From: JBCBAP01 sp038532435
GTDB lineage: Bacteria; Pseudomonadota; Alphaproteobacteria; Rhodobacterales; Rhodobacteraceae
Assembly: GCA_038532435.1 (NCBI GenBank)
Contig: JBCBAP010000077.1
Location: 1-13,695 of the forward strand
Direction of reading: 5' to 3'
Length of the DNA stretch: 13,695 nt
Shown: piece after piece, positions 7,187 through 13,695 of the stretch
How the letters are laid out: the number at the start of each line of letters is the position of its first letter
Numbering within the stretch: position 1 is the first letter of the stretch
Notes under the pieces: generated by a model
The model's database searches: none
Told to the model about the DNA's origin: nothing
The model's input: the letters and a program-made list of their open reading frames with translations, nothing else
Made by a program: the position numbers and the translations under genes

Positions 7187-7416
7187 TGTGGGCCACCGAT
7201 ACCAACGTCGCTGCTTCGAGATCCGTCCGGTCCGGTCGGGTTCGTGGTCTGCCGATGCTCGAAGCCTTCACGGCGGGCCGCACCCCAACACCCGCTCTCG
7301 CTTTGTCATCCGAGCAATGCGCGACGTCGTCCACACGACCCGACAGGACCCGCCAGCGCGAGACCAGGAAGGGTGCGGGGCGATCCATGTTGTGCGGCAG
7401 GGGTGCCCACGCATGA
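7183..7416 (+). CDS. Possible 77-residue ORF filling the phnI-phnJ gap (doubtful)
   Basis: This frame starts with ATG overlapping the phnI stop (ATGA, 7183-7186) and ends with TGA overlapping the phnJ start (ATGA, 7413-7416), so it would couple the two genes exactly. The product begins MMWATDTNVAASRS and is rich in Arg, Ser and Thr, with no recognisable domain, membrane segment or motif. Against it being a real gene: third-position GC (about 73% by hand count) is lower than in neighbouring phn genes, and another frame through the same bases looks no worse. I do not recognise any homologue. It may be a genuine small coupled gene, a translated spacer that keeps ribosomes moving to phnJ, or non-coding DNA. 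Confidence 0.25.
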   Translation: MMWATDTNVAASRSVRSGRVRGLPMLEAFTAGRTPTPALALSSEQCATSSTRPDRTRQRETRKGAGRSMLCGRGAHA

Positions 7417-8264
7417 CCGATTACAACTTTGCCTATCTCGACGAGCAGACAAAACGGATGATCCGGCGGGCGATCCTTAAGGGGATCGCGGTTCCAGGCT
7501 ATCAGGTTCCCTTCGCCAGTCGGGAGATGCCGATGCCCTACGGCTGGGGCACCGGCGGAGTGCAGGTTTCCGCCTCCGTCCTCACCGCGGATGATACGTT
7601 CAAGGTCATCGATCAGGGCGCGGATGATACGACTAACGCGGTCTCCATCCGCCGCTTCTTCCAACGCACCGCGGACGTGGCCGTCACCGAGGCGACCGAG
7701 GACGCGACGGTGATCCAGACCCGCCACCGTATCCCGGAGACGCCGCTGACCGAGGACCAGATCCTCGTCTATCAGGTCCCGATACCGGAGCCGCTGCGCT
7801 TCCTCGAACCATCTGAGATCGAGACGCGGAAGATGCACAGCCTGGAAGAATACGGGCTGATGCATGTGAAACTCTACGAGGACATCTCCCGCCACGGGGC
7901 GATCGCGACGTCCTACGCCTACCCCGTGCGGGTGGAGGATCGTTACGTGATGGATCCCTCGCCAATCCCGAAGTTCGACAACCCCAAGCTGGAGAGTCCG
8001 GCCATCCAGCTCTTCGGCGCGGGGCGGGAACAGCGGATCTATGCCCTCCCGCCATACACCAAGGTGGTGAGCCTCGATTTCGACGATTATCCCTTCGAGG
8101 CATCGAAAGCGGACGCGGCCTGCGGTCTGTGCGGCGCGGTGGACAGCTACCTCGACGAATTGATCGTGGACGATGAAGGGAGCCGGATGTTCCTTTGCTC
8201 AGACACCGACTATTGCGCGAAGCGGCGGGCTCTGGGGCATGTGGGTGTGGAGGCTGCGGAATGA
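7413..8264 (+). CDS. phnJ: Alpha-D-ribose 1-methylphosphonate 5-phosphate C-P-lyase PhnJ
   Basis: A 283-residue radical-SAM enzyme that breaks the C-P bond of ribose 1-alkylphosphonate 5-phosphate, releasing the alkane and 5-phosphoribosyl 1,2-cyclic phosphate. The cysteine set C237, C240, C262 and C268 has the spacing CX2CX21CX5C described for PhnJ: three ligate the 4Fe-4S cluster and the last, C268, is the thiyl-radical residue. G29 in IAVPGYQVPF corresponds to the radical glycine of E. coli PhnJ (G32). The highly conserved GYNFAYLDEQTKRMIRRAILK-like start, PYGWGTGGVQ, RHRIPETPLTEDQI and MDPSPIPKFDNPK are intact. ATG at 7413 matches the family N-terminus and follows AGGGG at 7399-7403. The frame is open further upstream to 7188, but that part is not PhnJ-like. 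Confidence 0.97.
   Translation: MTDYNFAYLDEQTKRMIRRAILKGIAVPGYQVPFASREMPMPYGWGTGGVQVSASVLTADDTFKVIDQGADDTTNAVSIRRFFQRTADVAVTEATEDATVIQTRHRIPETPLTEDQILVYQVPIPEPLRFLEPSEIETRKMHSLEEYGLMHVKLYEDISRHGAIATSYAYPVRVEDRYVMDPSPIPKFDNPKLESPAIQLFGAGREQRIYALPPYTKVVSLDFDDYPFEASKADAACGLCGAVDSYLDELIVDDEGSRMFLCSDTDYCAKRRALGHVGVEAAE
8249..8264 (+). repeat. 16-bp direct repeat, copy 2 (3' end of phnJ)
   Basis: The same GGAGGCTGCGGAATGA as at 7171-7186, here encoding EAAE-stop of phnJ. The two copies bracket the phnI-phnJ spacer together with phnJ. Confidence 0.9.
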
Positions 8265-8341
8265 CCGGGTCGAGTGCGGAACACCTGTCAGAGCCCGCGG
8301 CAGGGATACCTCTCCACCAAGGGAGAAAGGAAGGCACGGCA

Positions 8342-9112
8342 ATGACGCCTCTCTTGCAGGCGGCGGGTGTGTCGAAGTTCTACGGGCAGCGGATCGGCTG
8401 CGCCGACGTATCCTTCGACCTCTGGCCCGGTGAGGTCATGGGCATCGTGGGAGAGAGCGGATCGGGCAAGTCGACCCTCCTCAACTGCCTCGCGGGCCAC
8501 CAGTCCCCTGACGCGGGCGCGGTGCGGTTCGACACACGCGACCGGGGTCTGATCGACACCGTCACGATGTCGGAGCCGGAGCGGCGCATGCTGTCTCGCA
8601 CCGACTGGGCCTTTGTCCATCAGCACGCGCGGGACGGTCTGCGGATGACGGTCAGCGCAGGCGGCAATGTGGGCGAGAGGCTGATGGGCGTCGGCGCCCG
8701 TCACTATGGCGACATCCGCGCCCGCGCCATCGACTGGCTGGACCGGGTGGAGATCGCGGCAGACCGGATCGACGACCGGCCCAGCGCCTTTTCCGGTGGC
8801 ATGCAGCAGCGGCTGCAGATCGCCCGCAATCTGGTCACCGGGCCACGGTTGATCTTCATGGACGAACCGACCGGTGGCCTCGATGTTTCGGTCCAGGCGC
8901 GTCTGCTCGACCTGATGCGCGGCCTGGTGCGGGAAATGGACCTGAGCGCAATCATCGTGACCCACGACCTCGCGGTTGTCCGCCTGCTCGCGGATCGCCT
9001 GATGGTGATGAAGGATGGCCATGTCGTCGAAACCGGCCTGACCGATCAGGTTCTCGATGACCCGCAACATGCCTACACCCAGCTCCTTGTCGCCTCGGTC
9101 CTGCAGGTATGA
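8342..9112 (+). CDS. phnK: C-P lyase-associated ABC-type ATPase PhnK
   Basis: A 256-residue ABC ATPase, close to the 252 of E. coli PhnK. It has Walker A GESGSGKST (37-45), the signature FSGGMQQRLQIARNL (about 150-164), Walker B LIFMDEPTGGLD with D174/E175, and the H-loop VTHDL. The VSFDLWPGEVMGIVGESG segment is typical of PhnK. It docks onto the PhnGHIJ core as an ATP-driven dimer and is not a transporter component. The start at 8342 has a good AAGGAAGG (8327-8334) and gives the family N-terminus MTPLLQAAGVSKFYG. An in-frame ATG at 8261, in ATGA overlap with the phnJ stop, would add 27 residues that look non-coding. So a 77-base spacer precedes it, in contrast to the tight junctions upstream. 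Confidence 0.95.
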   Translation: MTPLLQAAGVSKFYGQRIGCADVSFDLWPGEVMGIVGESGSGKSTLLNCLAGHQSPDAGAVRFDTRDRGLIDTVTMSEPERRMLSRTDWAFVHQHARDGLRMTVSAGGNVGERLMGVGARHYGDIRARAIDWLDRVEIAADRIDDRPSAFSGGMQQRLQIARNLVTGPRLIFMDEPTGGLDVSVQARLLDLMRGLVREMDLSAIIVTHDLAVVRLLADRLMVMKDGHVVETGLTDQVLDDPQHAYTQLLVASVLQV

Positions 9113-9116
9113 CGCG

Positions 9117-9800
9117 ATGATCACAGTCGAAAATGTCCAGAAATCCTTCACCCTGCACAATCAGGGCAGCGCAGTGATCCCGGTCATGGTCGGCGCAACG
9201 CTGACCGTGAATCCCGGGGAGTGTGTGGCGCTCGTGGGCGCGTCCGGCGCGGGCAAGTCGACGCTGATGCGTATGGTCTATGGCAACTACCGGATCGCAT
9301 CGGGGTCGATCCGTGTCGACCGGACGGACCTTGCCACCGCGGTCCCGCGGGAGATCCTCGCGCTCCGCCGTCATACACTTGGATATGTCAGCCAGTTCCT
9401 GCGGGTCGTGCCTCGGGTGCCGACCCGCGATGTGGTGTCAGAGCCGTTGCTGGCTGTCGGCGTGGATCGCGAGACCGCCGAGGCCCGGGCTGTTGAGGTG
9501 CTCACCCGGCTCAACATTCCCGAACGGCTCTGGCCGCTTAGCCCCACAACCTTCTCAGGCGGGGAGCAGCAGAGGGTGAACATCGCGCGTGGATTTGCCC
9601 ACCGCTACCCGGCCATGCTGCTGGACGAACCCACGGCGAGCCTCGATGCGGTCAACCGCGACACGGTCCTGACCCTGATCGAGGAGGCAAAGGCGGCCGG
9701 CGTTGCGATCCTGGGCATCTTCCACGACGCGGACGCCCGGGCACGGGTCTGCGACCGCGAGGTGGACGTGAGCGCGTTCACGCCGGAGCGGGCCGCATGA
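9117..9800 (+). CDS. phnL: C-P lyase-associated ABC-type ATPase PhnL
   Basis: A 227-residue ABC ATPase, nearly the length of E. coli PhnL (226). Motifs are Walker A GASGAGKST (41-49), signature FSGGEQQRVNIARGF (146-160), Walker B MLLDEPTASLD, and the H-loop GIFHDAD. PhnL is required with PhnG, PhnH and PhnI for making ribose 1-phosphonate 5-triphosphate, and in structural work it binds the core via PhnK. ATG at 9117 lies four bases after the phnK stop and gives MITVENVQKSFTLHNQG, the expected N-terminus. The frame is open upstream into phnK, but that part is not coding here. Its end overlaps phnN as ATGA. Confidence 0.95.
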   Translation: MITVENVQKSFTLHNQGSAVIPVMVGATLTVNPGECVALVGASGAGKSTLMRMVYGNYRIASGSIRVDRTDLATAVPREILALRRHTLGYVSQFLRVVPRVPTRDVVSEPLLAVGVDRETAEARAVEVLTRLNIPERLWPLSPTTFSGGEQQRVNIARGFAHRYPAMLLDEPTASLDAVNRDTVLTLIEEAKAAGVAILGIFHDADARARVCDREVDVSAFTPERAA

Positions 9801-10339
9801 GCGGACGGCTCATCGCTGTGGTCGGCCCCTCCGGTGTCGGCAAGGACACGGTCATGAACGCCATGATCGCACGGGACCCGCGCCTGCGCCGGGCCCGCCG
9901 AACCATCACCCGCCCGGGGGAGGCCGGGGGCGAGGATTTCGCGGGTGCTTCCCCGGACGCCTTCGCCGCTGCGAAAGCTGCGGGCGCGTTCGCCCTTTCC
10001 TGGGGGGCGCATGGCCTTTTCTACGGAATCCCCCAATCGGTCGAGACAGAGCTTTCCGCAGGCCATGACGTGCTCGCCAACCTGTCCCGCGACGTGTTGC
10101 AAACCGCCTCTGAGCGGTTTGCGCGCCTTGCAGTCATTTGCCTCACCGCGGATCCGGAGGTCCTCGCCTCTCGCCTGTCCGCCCGCGGGAGGGAGAGTGC
10201 CGGGGACATTGCGGACCGTCTGCGCCGGTCCACCAAGCCGCTGCCGGATCATCTCGACATTCTGATGGTGGACAATAGCGGCCCCCTCGATCAAACCGTT
10301 GAGGCAGCCCTCGGCTGGCTCTACCCGGTGAGGGCGTAG
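9797..10339 (+). CDS. phnN: Ribose 1,5-bisphosphate phosphokinase PhnN
   Basis: A 180-residue kinase of the guanylate-kinase-like fold with the P-loop GPSGVGKD at residues 10-17, followed by RRARRTITRPGEAGGEDF, the substrate-loop region of PhnN. It phosphorylates ribose 1,5-bisphosphate with ATP to give PRPP, the last step of the C-P lyase route. The ATG overlaps the phnL stop (ATGA), and GGAG at 9784-9787 gives a nine-base spacing. Its last 19 bases overlap the 3' end of the oppositely oriented DUF1045 gene. It is the last gene of the uninterrupted phnG-N run; phnM lies beyond DUF1045. Confidence 0.94.
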   Translation: MSGRLIAVVGPSGVGKDTVMNAMIARDPRLRRARRTITRPGEAGGEDFAGASPDAFAAAKAAGAFALSWGAHGLFYGIPQSVETELSAGHDVLANLSRDVLQTASERFARLAVICLTADPEVLASRLSARGRESAGDIADRLRRSTKPLPDHLDILMVDNSGPLDQTVEAALGWLYPVRA

Positions 10340-10995
10340 CGATGGATTTCAACGAACCGACCGTCAGACCGTTCCCCGGCGAGGGTGAGGCTTCCGACAC
10401 GGAAAGGACGCGGCAGCACCCCGGAGAGCATCGGCGTCAGCACGTTCTCGACAGCGGTCAGCCGGGCAGGATCAAGCGCACCACTCAGGGTGATGTGAAA
10501 CCGGAACTGATCCATCACGTTAGGATAGCCCCAGGCGAGCAGGTTCGCCTCCTGCGCGGTGGAAAGCCCGGCCTTGCGCCTGCGCGCCAGCTCCTCCGAC
10601 CCCGCCGGTGCCCGGTAGGCGTCAAATTCTCGGACAACTGCGGCGGCGAGGGCCGACAGATGGGTCTGGTCACCCTCCGGCAGAAGTGCCAGGAACCGCC
10701 CAAGGCGCGACAGCGCCAGCCCCTCGAGGGTCACAGGCGGTTGCGCGCTGCAAAACGCCTCGAGATCCTTCGCAAGACCCTCCGCGGTGCGGCCCTCGGC
10801 GAGCCTGAATGGCGGTTTGATGGTTGCGTGCAAGCCATACTTGCGCGGCGTCCGCGTCGCAGCCTCGACATCGATGCCCGGAACATCCGGATGCGGCACG
10901 GTCGCTCCTGTGGAGAGATCCCAGCCGAGCCATGCGGCCCCAACCCGGGCCAGATCTCCCCCCGGCGTGAAGTAGACCGCGTATCTGTCGAACAT
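10321..10995 (-). CDS. DUF1045 phosphonate-metabolism protein, 2H-phosphoesterase-like
   Basis: A 224-residue cytoplasmic protein of the DUF1045 family, which is typically found in phn operons. It carries two HxT motifs, H56-A-T58 in YGLHATIKPPF and H167-I-T169 in FRFHITLSGAL, the arrangement of 2H phosphoesterases, which hydrolyse cyclic phosphates. Since no phnP is present, it may open 5-phosphoribosyl 1,2-cyclic phosphate to ribose 1,5-bisphosphate, the substrate of PhnN. The motifs are seen; the reaction is inferred. ATG at 10995 is preceded by GGGGAG (complement of 11005-11010), nine bases upstream. A GTG at 11016 would extend it by seven residues over that site and is less likely. It is antisense to its neighbours: the 3' end overlaps phnN, and the start is 50 bases from the phnM start. 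Confidence 0.9.
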   Translation of the reverse strand: MFDRYAVYFTPGGDLARVGAAWLGWDLSTGATVPHPDVPGIDVEAATRTPRKYGLHATIKPPFRLAEGRTAEGLAKDLEAFCSAQPPVTLEGLALSRLGRFLALLPEGDQTHLSALAAAVVREFDAYRAPAGSEELARRRKAGLSTAQEANLLAWGYPNVMDQFRFHITLSGALDPARLTAVENVLTPMLSGVLPRPFRVGSLTLAGERSDGRFVEIHRYALTG

Positions 10996-11034
10996 CGTCC
11001 TACTCTCCCCTTGCACACTTCATGCCCCAGCCGC

Positions 11035-11052
11035 GAGACAGCCCAATGACAC
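11035..11052 (-). promoter_or_regulatory. Pho-box-like direct repeat upstream of the DUF1045 gene, across the phnM start
   Basis: On the minus strand GTGTCAT, four bases TGGG, then CTGTCTC match the CTGTCAT-N4-CTGTCAT PhoB box at 6/7 and 5/7 positions. A poor -10-like CATGAA follows ten bases downstream. A start near 11010-11014 would place the transcript just before the GGGGAG of DUF1045. The site includes the ATG of phnM (11046). Such matches can arise by chance. Confidence 0.35.
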
Positions 11053-12194
11053 AAGACGTCCTTCTCGCCAATTGCCAACTCGTGCTGCCCGGCGAGGTTG
11101 TCCGGGGATCGATCCGTGTGGAGGGTGGGCGGATTACCGCGATCGATACCGGAACGACCGTTCCGGCCGGTGCGGAGGACTGCGGGGGCGACTTCGTGGC
11201 GCCCGGCCTCATCGAGCTGCACACGGACAATCTGGAGCGTCATCTCTCCCCCCGGCCCAAGGTCTCCTGGCCCCACAGAGCCGCGATCATCGCCCACGAC
11301 AGGGAGCTTGCGGGCACCGGCATCACGACGGTCTATGACGCGATCCGCGTCGGTTCGATCCTCTCGACCGGCGACCGGGAAGGGTACGGGAAGTATGCCC
11401 GCCAGATGGCAGACGCCATTCTGTCGATGCGCGCGGCGGGGGCACTGCGGATCAGTCACCACCTGCACCTGAGGGCCGAGACCTGCTCCGAGACGCTGCT
11501 GGAGGAACTGGCGGAGTTCGGGCCGGACGACCGTGTCGGCATCGTCTCACTCATGGATCACACGCCCGGGCAGCGGCAGTTCTCCGACATCTCGAAATTC
11601 GAGGACTATGTGCGCGGCAAGCACGGAATGACGAAGGCGCGGTTTGACGCCTATGTGCAGTTTCTCGTGGATCTGCACGCGCGGCTCGGTGCAGACCACG
11701 AGGCCGGTGCCGTGGAGGCAGCGCGCCGCTACGGCGCGACGCTTGCGAGCCATGACGACACCACCGAAGCGCAGGTCGCGGTGTCCCGCGATCATGGGGT
11801 GCGGATCGCCGAGTTCCCCACGACGGTGGAGGCGGCGAAGGCCTGCGAGGATGCGGACATCGCGGTGATCATGGGCGCTCCCAACCTGGTGCGCGGCGGG
11901 TCCCATTCTGGCAATGTCGCGGCGGAGGAGCTTGCCCGGAAGGACTGCCTCGACATCCTGTCGTCAGACTACGTGCCCTCGGCGCTCCTGCTCGGCGCTT
12001 TCCAGCTCGGCGAGGTCTGGGGAGATGTGGCGCGCGGTCTGCGGACGGTGACGGCCGCCCCGGCCCGGGCTGTGGGCCTTGAGGATCGGGGGGTTCTGGA
12101 ACCGGGCAGGCGCGGAGATCTCATCCGCTTTGCCAACGTTGCCGGAGCGCCCGCGCTGCAAGGCGTTTGGTCAGACGGGCACCGGGTCGGCTGA
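11046..12194 (+). CDS. phnM: Alpha-D-ribose 1-methylphosphonate 5-triphosphate diphosphatase PhnM
   Basis: A 382-residue amidohydrolase-superfamily enzyme that removes pyrophosphate from ribose 1-phosphonate 5-triphosphate before the PhnJ reaction. Metal-site and family motifs are present: APGLIELHTDNLERH (H59), RPKVSWP, SLMDHTPGQRQF, LASHDDT, IMGAPNLVRGGSHSGN and LDILSSDYVPSALL. The length is near that of E. coli PhnM (378). ATG at 11046 gives a start like other PhnM proteins; an in-frame ATG at 11022 would add eight residues, and neither has a strong ribosome binding site. It is separated from phnN by the antisense DUF1045 gene, so it needs read-through from phnN or its own promoter, which I could not identify. 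Its last 24 bases overlap the 3' end of the acyltransferase gene. Confidence 0.95.
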   Translation: MTQDVLLANCQLVLPGEVVRGSIRVEGGRITAIDTGTTVPAGAEDCGGDFVAPGLIELHTDNLERHLSPRPKVSWPHRAAIIAHDRELAGTGITTVYDAIRVGSILSTGDREGYGKYARQMADAILSMRAAGALRISHHLHLRAETCSETLLEELAEFGPDDRVGIVSLMDHTPGQRQFSDISKFEDYVRGKHGMTKARFDAYVQFLVDLHARLGADHEAGAVEAARRYGATLASHDDTTEAQVAVSRDHGVRIAEFPTTVEAAKACEDADIAVIMGAPNLVRGGSHSGNVAAEELARKDCLDILSSDYVPSALLLGAFQLGEVWGDVARGLRTVTAAPARAVGLEDRGVLEPGRRGDLIRFANVAGAPALQGVWSDGHRVG

Positions 12195-13571
12195 GGCACC
12201 TGTGTGCTGGCCGATCGCATTCGCGTAATAGCGCAACACCTCGTCTTCACCCTCGGCGATGACGAACCCCTTTGACGTTTCTTCGACGATCCGGCGCATG
12301 GTGAGCATCCGCAGGCCCACATCAACCGCATAGTCGAGGCTCGACCGAGGCAGATGGCAATGGGCACCGCGACTGAGCAGGGCGTCCAGCGTCTCCGCCG
12401 TGCGCCGCTTGAGATCAAGCTCGCTCAGGGGCGCAGTGGCCCCGAGGAAAACCTCGGACAGGAGGGAGACGGGCAGAACCGGGATGACATCGCCGACCCG
12501 GTTCATCAGCGTGCGCGCGAGCTCATCCACCACATCCTCCTCGTGCTGCTCCGCGAGGAATTCCTGCAGAGACAGCGGCGCACCGAAACTGACGCAGGCA
12601 TAACCGAAGCGATAGAACCTGCCCGTCAGCCGACGCCACAGGAGCCGCCCGGAATAGCGCAGGGCAGAGGCAAAACTTACCCGGAACGCCCGCGCGCCGA
12701 CCTCCGGGTCCCGCGCGCTTAGCAACACCCGGTCCTCGATCACCCGGTCATAGTTGAGGCCCACGGGCACGAAGACGACATCGCGCTCCCCCTCCCGGTC
12801 GAACCCCTGCACGATGTAGCTCAGAAGCCCCAGTTTCGGCGGCGCGAGACGGCCATCCCGGCTCAATCCACCCTCCGGAAACACTGCCTGGGTGACCCCC
12901 GCCGCGGTCGCCATGTGGACGTAGCGCGCGAGCACTTTGCGATAGAGCGGGCTGCGCGACTTGCGCCGGATGAAGTAGGCGCCCATCGCCCGCACGATCC
13001 GGCTGAGCGGCCAGACCCGCGCCCATTCTCCGACCGCGTAGGACAGGGCGGAGGCCCGGGCCGCGAGGAACGTGACCAGCAGATAGTCGAAGTTTGACCG
13101 GTGGTTCATCACGAAGATCACGGTGGAATCCGGGTTGATACGGCCCAGCGCCTCCTCCTCCACCGCGCCGAGCCGGACCCGGTAGAACGTCCGGGCGATC
13201 CATTTCGAGACCCGCGCACCGATGGAAAAGTAGGCATAGGCGGAGAAGGCGGGCACGATCTCCCGCGCGTAGCCTTCGACCTGGGCCACCACGGCCTCCC
13301 GCGGGGCACCGGTTTCCTCCGCATGGATCTCCACCGCCCGCATTACCTCCGCATCGTAGGTGAGCCGTTCGATCAGCACCTGGCGTTTGGTGAGTTTGAA
13401 AGGCTGGATGCGCAGGCTGAGCCGCGCATTCAGCCGGTCGATCGCCCGGTTGACACGCCGCCGGAACACCCAGCGCAGGCTGGGACCGATCACCCGATCC
13501 AGCAGGCCGATGGCCGCAAGCACACCGGCGCACACCACGAACCAGACCGGGAGGGCCACCGTCTCCAACAT
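12171..13571 (-). CDS. Glycerol-3-phosphate acyltransferase (PlsB-like), probably unrelated to the phn pathway
   Basis: A 466-residue membrane-associated acyltransferase with the family motifs NHRSNFDYLL (HX4D, catalytic His/Asp), FPEGGLSRDG (glycerol-phosphate binding) and VFVPVGLNYDR. An N-terminal hydrophobic segment (ALPVWFVVCAGVLAAIGLLDRVIG) is followed by a basic patch. It would acylate glycerol 3-phosphate or a related acceptor in phospholipid synthesis; the exact step (PlsB-like or PlsC-like) is inferred. The ATG at 13571, MLETVALP, just before the hydrophobic segment, is my chosen start. The frame stays open to an ATG at 13694, but those 41 codons include TTA, CTT and other codons unusual here and look like leader DNA. 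It marks the right border of the phn locus. Confidence 0.85.
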   Translation of the reverse strand: MLETVALPVWFVVCAGVLAAIGLLDRVIGPSLRWVFRRRVNRAIDRLNARLSLRIQPFKLTKRQVLIERLTYDAEVMRAVEIHAEETGAPREAVVAQVEGYAREIVPAFSAYAYFSIGARVSKWIARTFYRVRLGAVEEEALGRINPDSTVIFVMNHRSNFDYLLVTFLAARASALSYAVGEWARVWPLSRIVRAMGAYFIRRKSRSPLYRKVLARYVHMATAAGVTQAVFPEGGLSRDGRLAPPKLGLLSYIVQGFDREGERDVVFVPVGLNYDRVIEDRVLLSARDPEVGARAFRVSFASALRYSGRLLWRRLTGRFYRFGYACVSFGAPLSLQEFLAEQHEEDVVDELARTLMNRVGDVIPVLPVSLLSEVFLGATAPLSELDLKRRTAETLDALLSRGAHCHLPRSSLDYAVDVGLRMLTMRRIVEETSKGFVIAEGEDEVLRYYANAIGQHTGASADPVPV

Positions 13572-13695
13572 TGCGGCAGCCTGACGCAGCGGGGCTGCGC
13601 TGTCCACAGAATTGCACAACGCAACGATTGGAGGGGCAGTCAGTCCCGCGATGCAATACTTGAGCTGCGCAAGTAAATCGCCGGTCTGTTTCATT
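13572..13695. other. Upstream region of the PlsB-like acyltransferase gene
   Basis: These 124 bases at the window edge are richer in A and T than the flanking genes and probably contain the acyltransferase promoter and leader. I see no convincing -35/-10 pair and no strong ribosome binding site. A short inverted repeat ACTTG...CAAGT lies near 13660-13676. Confidence 0.4.

Noticed and set aside
7188..7412. N-terminal extension of phnJ by 75 codons
   Set aside because: PhnJ homology begins at the ATG at 7413, the extension has no family match, and the length from 7413 fits the family.
7086..7895. Minus-strand ORF covering the phnI-phnJ gap
   Set aside because: Most of it is antisense to conserved phnI and phnJ sequence. 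The part in the gap has fairly high third-position GC at first, but no recognisable protein or good start.
8261..8341. ATGA-coupled upstream start for phnK
   Set aside because: The extra 27 residues are not PhnK-like, and a strong AAGGAAGG precedes the ATG at 8342. It remains a possibility.
10342..11049. Plus-strand open frame of 235 codons opposite DUF1045
   Set aside because: It is the shadow of DUF1045, with an Arg/Pro-rich product and no domain.
13572..13694. 41-codon N-terminal extension of the acyltransferase
   Set aside because: Codon use differs from the rest of the gene and no ribosome binding site is visible because the window ends; ATG 13571 directly precedes the hydrophobic segment.

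Overview
The window is GC-rich, gene-dense DNA of an alphaproteobacterial type, most likely Rhodobacterales or a relative. The basis is codon choice, gene order and protein character, not a database match. It carries almost a whole carbon-phosphorus (C-P) lyase locus for taking up phosphonates and breaking them down for phosphate. The 5' end of phnC lies outside the left edge. No RNA gene, insertion sequence, CRISPR array or gene-free stretch over 300 bases was found; the longest gap between confident genes is 226 bases, between phnI and phnJ.

Layout. Positions 1-4242 (+) hold the import block: the end of phnC (ATPase), phnD (periplasmic binding protein), phnE1 and phnE2 (two permeases), and a left-handed beta-helix acyltransferase of the phosphonate-associated type. 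A perfect GC-rich hairpin sits between phnD and phnE1. phnF (4264-4974, -), a GntR/HutC repressor, faces this block tail to tail. It is divergent from the catalytic block phnG-H-I-J-K-L-N (5080-10339, +), where most junctions are TGATG or ATGA overlaps. The phnF-phnG spacer holds the AT-richest sequence of the window, a 24-bp imperfect palindrome (probable PhnF operator) and a degenerate Pho-box-like repeat. After phnN the order becomes mosaic: a DUF1045 gene (-) overlaps the 3' end of phnN, phnM (+) diverges from it, and a PlsB-like acyltransferase (-) overlaps the 3' end of phnM.

How the genes work together. PhnCDE1E2 imports phosphonates. PhnI with G, H and L attaches the phosphonate to ribose, PhnM removes pyrophosphate, and the radical-SAM enzyme PhnJ, with its Cys set intact, cleaves the C-P bond to give ribosyl cyclic phosphate. 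PhnN makes PRPP from ribose 1,5-bisphosphate. No PhnP (cyclic phosphodiesterase) gene is present. The DUF1045 protein carries two HxT motifs typical of 2H phosphoesterases and is a good candidate for that step. No GNAT-type PhnO is present either; the hexapeptide acyltransferase may modify substrate or product.

Less expected points are a possible 77-codon ORF that fits exactly between phnI and phnJ with ATGA overlaps at both ends, an identical 16-bp repeat at the 3' ends of phnI and phnJ, and a Pho-box-like sequence lying across the phnM start but oriented toward DUF1045.
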